The notes beneath the pieces are model-generated. The model was not told the origin of the DNA. It saw nothing but the letters and a program-made list of their open reading frames with translations, and ran no database searches. Made by a program: the position numbers and the translations under genes. A stretch of DNA of 8,859 nt, taken from contig CALKYG010000245.1 in the NCBI GenBank assembly GCA_938003575.1, positions 1-8,859 on the forward strand. The letters are read 5' to 3'. This DNA is from an uncultured Alphaproteobacteria bacterium. Lineage in GTDB: Bacteria > Pseudomonadota > Alphaproteobacteria > Caulobacterales > Parvularculaceae. Below are positions 5,404 to 8,859 of the stretch, one piece after another. Numbering within the stretch: the first letter of the stretch is position 1; each line of letters starts with the position of its first letter.

Positions 5404-6618
5404 ATGAGCGTCACGCCGCAGAAAACGGATGAAATACAGCGCGCAACCTCCGCCGGAGCGGCGGCGGACCTCGTTCGGCCGTTTGGCGGCGACGATTTCG
5501 ACCGGGATGTCTGGTCCGTCCTCGGCGTCCCGATCGACATCGCAACGGGCCCTCAGGCCGTTCAGGCCATCGAAACCGCCGCCCGGGACGGCGTGCGCCT
5601 TTCATTTGTCACCCCGAACGTCAATTTCCTCGTCCGCGCGCTGAAAGACGGCGATGCGCGCCGCCAGCTCATCAATGCAGATTTGAGTCTCGTCGACGGC
5701 GCCCCTTTGGTGGCGATCGCTCGTCTGCTCGGCGCGCCGGTCCGCGAACGCTGCGCCGGTTCGGATGTCTTCGACGCCTTGCGGCGGCGGCCTGGATTCG
5801 CCGGCCGCCGCCTTCGCGTCTTTTTCTTCGGCGGGCGGGATGGCGCCGCGGAAGCTGCGGCCGCCGCGATCGATAAGGAAAAAAGAGGCCTTGAATCAGC
5901 AGGATGGTTGAATCCGGGCCATGGCGACCTTGAGTCGATGAGCGCCGCCGGGATCATTGAGGCGATCAATGACTCGAACGCCGATTTCGTCCTCGTGGCG
6001 CTTGGCGCGGCCAAGGGGCAAGCCTGGATCGATCTGAACCGCGCGCGCCTCGCCGCGCCCGTCATCGCCCATCTCGGCGCGGTTATCGACTTTTCCGCCG
6101 GCTCAATCGGTCGCGCCCCGCCGCTGATCCGCAAGGCCGGCCTTGAATGGGCGTGGCGGATCAAGGAAGAGCCGGCGCTGTGGCGCCGGTACTGGAATGA
6201 CGGGTGGTCGCTCCTGTCCATTCTCGCAACGCGGCTGGCTCCGGCTCTCGAGGCGGGAAGTCGATCGGGTTCGACCGCGCCGGCGCGCGCGCAGGTTCGG
6301 CGCCTCGGCGGCGAGGCCGTCGTCGCGCTGCAAGGCGATCTCGTCGCGGAAAACCGGGCTGCGGTTCGCGACGCGCTGAGAGCGGCGGCGGGCTATTCGC
6401 GCGCCGTCCTCGATCTCAGCGCGGTTCGCCGGATAGACGCATCATTCCTCGGATTGGCGCTCATGCTTGAAAAGGCGATGATCGCAAAAGGCGGAAGGAT
6501 CGCAGTCGCCGGCGCATCAAGCGCACATCGCCGCATCTTCCGGGCTCACGCCATGAACTATGAATTCGTCGACGCCGTCGAGGCGTTCGAAGGCGACGCA
6601 ATTGCCGCCGCAGTCTAA
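5404..6618 (+). CDS. WecG/TagA/CpsF family glycosyltransferase fused to a C-terminal STAS domain
   Basis: This 404-residue cytoplasmic, membrane-associated enzyme should transfer a sugar (in relatives, ManNAc or ManNAcA from a UDP donor) onto a lipid-linked intermediate of the polysaccharide. The catalytic domain covers about 37-270: TPNVNFL (70-76), ADLSLVDGAPLV (92-103) with the aspartate thought to act as base, RCAGSD (116-121), GAAKGQAWI (201-209), and a tail EWAWRIKEEPALWRRYW (248-264) equivalent to the arginine-bearing appendage that completes TagA active sites. Residues about 296-404 form a STAS (anti-sigma-antagonist-like) domain with IDASFLG (344-350). Serine 347 aligns with the phosphorylated serine of SpoIIAA. 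ATG 5404 is preferred, with GGA nine bases before it; an upstream ATG at 5362 lacks a ribosome site. prsT follows after 54 bases. Caulobacter HfsJ is a related enzyme. Confidence 0.88.
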   Translation: MSVTPQKTDEIQRATSAGAAADLVRPFGGDDFDRDVWSVLGVPIDIATGPQAVQAIETAARDGVRLSFVTPNVNFLVRALKDGDARRQLINADLSLVDGAPLVAIARLLGAPVRERCAGSDVFDALRRRPGFAGRRLRVFFFGGRDGAAEAAAAAIDKEKRGLESAGWLNPGHGDLESMSAAGIIEAINDSNADFVLVALGAAKGQAWIDLNRARLAAPVIAHLGAVIDFSAGSIGRAPPLIRKAGLEWAWRIKEEPALWRRYWNDGWSLLSILATRLAPALEAGSRSGSTAPARAQVRRLGGEAVVALQGDLVAENRAAVRDALRAAAGYSRAVLDLSAVRRIDASFLGLALMLEKAMIAKGGRIAVAGASSAHRRIFRAHAMNYEFVDAVEAFEGDAIAAAV

Positions 6619-6672
6619 TCAGCCTAGACCGGCGGGCGCGTAAATGGAAACGCATGTGGAGGGAGTAAAAAG

Positions 6673-8859
6673 ATGCGTGATAAGTCGAAGGCGGCGCTGA
6701 CGGGAAAATTAAACGATCGCCGGCGCGGGCTGACGATCCCCGTTGCGCTCGCGGCGCTTGCGATGATGTCCTCCGCCTGCTCGTCGCCGCAGCAAAAGCT
6801 CGAACGATATATGAAGAGCGGCGCCGAATATCTCGAAGCGGGCAAGCTCGGCCTCGCCAACGTGCAGTTCCAGAACGCGCTCAAGATCCAGGATGACAAC
6901 GTGCCGGCGCTGCTCGGCCTGGCAAAAATCGCGGAGCGCCGGTCCAATTACGAACAGATGTTCGGCATTCTGCAGCGCGTGATCCGCGTCGACCCGAACA
7001 ACATGAGCGCAAGGCTCGATCTCGCCAAGCTCTACCTTCTCGGCGACGACACGGCGAGGGCGCTCGACGAGGTCGACGCCGTCCTCGCTGCGGAGCCGAA
7101 GAACGCGGCGGCGCTCGCCGCGAAGGCCGCGGTGATGATCCGTGTGCAGAACAAGTCGGCGGCGGTGGAGCTGGCCAACGCGGCGCTCGCAATCGATCCG
7201 ACGCTGCAGGAGGCGGTTGCGGTGCTCGCCAGCGAAAGGGCCGCATCGGAAGATTACGAAGGCGCGCTCGCCATTCTGGACAAGGCGCTTGCGGCCGATC
7301 CGAAAGCCGCTGTGCTGCATATCCTGAGGGTGCAGGTCCTGACGCAGCTCGGCCGCGAGGGCGACGTCGTAGAGGCGTACAAGAGACTGATCGCCGAATT
7401 TCCGGATGACGCCGGCTATCGCCGTCTCTACGCGACGGCCCTCATCGGCAAGGACAGGCTGGAAGACGCCCGCTCGGAGCTGATGGAAGTGACGAGGATC
7501 GCCCCGAAGGACCGGCAGGCGAAACTCGACGTCGTTCGCATCGACTACCGGATCGGCGGCAAGGCGAAAGCGGAAGAGACGTTCAAGAAGCTGATCGAGG
7601 ACAGCGGCAACGACGTCGATCTGCTGCTCGCGTACGGCGCGTTCCTACGGGAGGAGAAGGATTACGCCGGCGCGGACGCCGCCTATCACGTGATTCTGCG
7701 CAAGAAGGGCGCTGATGTCTCCGAGATGCTCCGCGCGAAAAATGAGCTTGCCGCGCTGAAGCTGCTTGAAGGCAAGCGCGATCAGGCTGAGAAAATTCTC
7801 AGCGAGATTCTCGCCGCCGACGCCGATGATCCGGACGCGCTGGTCAAGCGGGCCGGACTGAAAGTCGCCGACGGTCAGCTTGACGAAGCGATCGCCGATC
7901 TGCGGGTTGTGACGAACTCCCATCCAGATTCGATCGCGGCCCGGCTCCTGATGGCTTCGGCGTTCGAGCAGAAGGGCGACATGAATTTTGCGGAAAGCGA
8001 ATATGTGCAGGCGGTTCAGCTCTCCAATCGCGGCGAACAGCCGTCGAATCTTTTCGCCAAGTTTCTGCTTCGCCGCGGCGACGCCGATCGCGCCGAGCGC
8101 GTTCTTTCAGAGTCGGTCGTCGCCCACCCCGGCTCGGAGGAGAATCTCAAGATGCTTGCGGGGCTTCGACTCTACAAGCAGGACTGGCGCGGCGCGGAAG
8201 AGGCCGCCAACTCGCTCCGGGCGGCGAACGCGCAGGATGAAGACGTCGGCCGCATCCTCGCGGCGGCCTATTCCGGCCTCAAGGACTACGCCGGCGCGAT
8301 CGAAATCCTGACGAAGGAGCAGGATCGCTCCCCGCTGTCCGCGCGCCCGCTCGCAACCTTGATCCAGGCCTATGTCAGCGCCGGCAGGTACGACGATGCT
8401 GAAAGGTTCCTGCGCGATACGGTCGACAAGAATCCCGCGTTCTATGAGGCGCATGTGCTTCTCGCCCAGCTTCAACGCGTCGAACGGCGCACCGATGAAG
8501 CGGTGACGACGCTGGAAAAAGCGATCGCGCTCGATCCGTTGAGAACCGAAGCCTATGAAGCGCTCTACGGCGTCAACGTGTTTGCGGGCCGGCGCGAAGA
8601 GGCCGGCCGCGTCATCGAACAGGCGCTCGCGGCGGCGCCGGACAGCGACGGCCTTCAGCTGCTCAAGGCGGATCACTTGATCGCCGTCGGCGACAATGAC
8701 GGCGCGATCGCGATTTACGAAACGATACTGACGCGCCGGCCGGAAGACCTCATCGTCGCAAACAATCTCGCCAGTCTGCTGTCCGATCGTCAGGACGAGG
8801 CGAGCCTTGCGCGCGCCGTCGAGGCTGCAAGAGCGCTCAAGGATTCAGACAACCCCTAT
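6673..8859 (+). CDS. prsT: XrtA/PEP-CTERM system TPR-repeat lipoprotein PrsT, 5' part
   Basis: Open from ATG 6673 to the window edge without a stop, this gives 729 residues; full-length family members have about 900, so the C-terminus is missing. GGAGGGAG (6658-6665) lies seven bases ahead, the strongest ribosome site in the window. A positively charged start (RDKSK, NDRRR) leads into a hydrophobic stretch and MSSAC, making Cys36 the probable lipidated residue. The -3 position is Ser rather than the usual Leu, so the lipobox is imperfect. Ser at +2 favours outer-membrane sorting. From about residue 44 to the end the protein is a solenoid of degenerate TPR units (for example AGKLGLANVQFQNALKIQDD, DYEGALAILDKALAADPKAA and TDEAVTTLEKAIALDPLRTE). 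PrsT proteins are hallmarks of XrtA exopolysaccharide loci and probably scaffold export across the periplasm. No promoter of its own is evident, so it is probably co-transcribed with the glycosyltransferase gene. Confidence 0.9.
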   Translation, partial: MRDKSKAALTGKLNDRRRGLTIPVALAALAMMSSACSSPQQKLERYMKSGAEYLEAGKLGLANVQFQNALKIQDDNVPALLGLAKIAERRSNYEQMFGILQRVIRVDPNNMSARLDLAKLYLLGDDTARALDEVDAVLAAEPKNAAALAAKAAVMIRVQNKSAAVELANAALAIDPTLQEAVAVLASERAASEDYEGALAILDKALAADPKAAVLHILRVQVLTQLGREGDVVEAYKRLIAEFPDDAGYRRLYATALIGKDRLEDARSELMEVTRIAPKDRQAKLDVVRIDYRIGGKAKAEETFKKLIEDSGNDVDLLLAYGAFLREEKDYAGADAAYHVILRKKGADVSEMLRAKNELAALKLLEGKRDQAEKILSEILAADADDPDALVKRAGLKVADGQLDEAIADLRVVTNSHPDSIAARLLMASAFEQKGDMNFAESEYVQAVQLSNRGEQPSNLFAKFLLRRGDADRAERVLSESVVAHPGSEENLKMLAGLRLYKQDWRGAEEAANSLRAANAQDEDVGRILAAAYSGLKDYAGAIEILTKEQDRSPLSARPLATLIQAYVSAGRYDDAERFLRDTVDKNPAFYEAHVLLAQLQRVERRTDEAVTTLEKAIALDPLRTEAYEALYGVNVFAGRREEAGRVIEQALAAAPDSDGLQLLKADHLIAVGDNDGAIAIYETILTRRPEDLIVANNLASLLSDRQDEASLARAVEAARALKDSDNPY

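Noticed and set aside
5166..5540. Open frame on the minus strand across the divergent gap and the start of the glycosyltransferase gene
   Set aside because: Its composition is rich in Arg, Ser and Pro with no domain or signal. It would cover both the regulatory gap and a secure gene start, so it looks like an antisense shadow.
6591..6606. Third sigma-54-like spacing (AGGCGACGCAATTGCC) near the end of the glycosyltransferase gene, ahead of prsT
   Set aside because: It keeps GGC and TTGC at the right spacing but misses the other conserved positions, and it lies inside coding sequence. prsT is well served by co-transcription.
8107..8676. Long antisense frame inside prsT, and similar ones at 6709-7320 and 7645-7923
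   Set aside because: The plus-strand frame is a continuous TPR lipoprotein; the antisense frames mirror its regular codon use.

Overview
The window is GC-rich chromosomal DNA, apart from one clearly AT-rich patch near 5161-5260. It most likely comes from an alphaproteobacterium; a marine Parvularcula- or Hyphomonas-like lineage is a guess from protein style. The main content is part of an exopolysaccharide locus of the exosortase (XrtA/PEP-CTERM) kind. No transposase, integrase, tRNA, rRNA, CRISPR array or phage gene was seen.

Left flank (1-1794): the 3' end of a SnoaL-like protein (+), a LOG-family phosphoribohydrolase (-) whose stop codon overlaps the SnoaL stop, and a divergently transcribed, membrane-anchored protein with two Ig-like repeats and a C-terminal LysM domain (+). 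These look like housekeeping or envelope genes rather than members of the polysaccharide pathway. The LysM gene runs tail to tail into the first polysaccharide gene, overlapping it by 7 bases.

Minus-strand polysaccharide block (1788-5055): a PEP-CTERM-like secreted protein (4435-5055) comes first in transcription order and ends in a clear intrinsic terminator (4370-4399). A chain-length determinant/co-polymerase (2632-4239) and a CpsD-type tyrosine autokinase (1788-2603) follow as a two-gene unit. The last two should act as a pair at the inner membrane, with the kinase cycling on its C-terminal tyrosines to control polymer export or length.

Plus-strand block (5404-8859): a WecG/TagA/CpsF-type glycosyltransferase fused to a C-terminal STAS domain, then the TPR lipoprotein PrsT, which runs off the window. 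The exosortase, the initiating sugar transferase and the flippase/polymerase are not in the window and would be expected to the right.

The 348-base gap between the two blocks and the 195-base gap before the chain-length gene each contain a -24/-12 (sigma-54) promoter-like element pointing at a polysaccharide gene. This fits the known link between RpoN, the PrsK/PrsR regulators and PEP-CTERM systems, but it rests on motif reading alone. The points most worth a second look are the glycosyltransferase-STAS fusion, the paired sigma-54 candidates, the atypical sorting tail of the PEP-CTERM-like protein, and the terminal tri-tyrosine of the kinase, which is written on the opposite strand of a triple stop codon.
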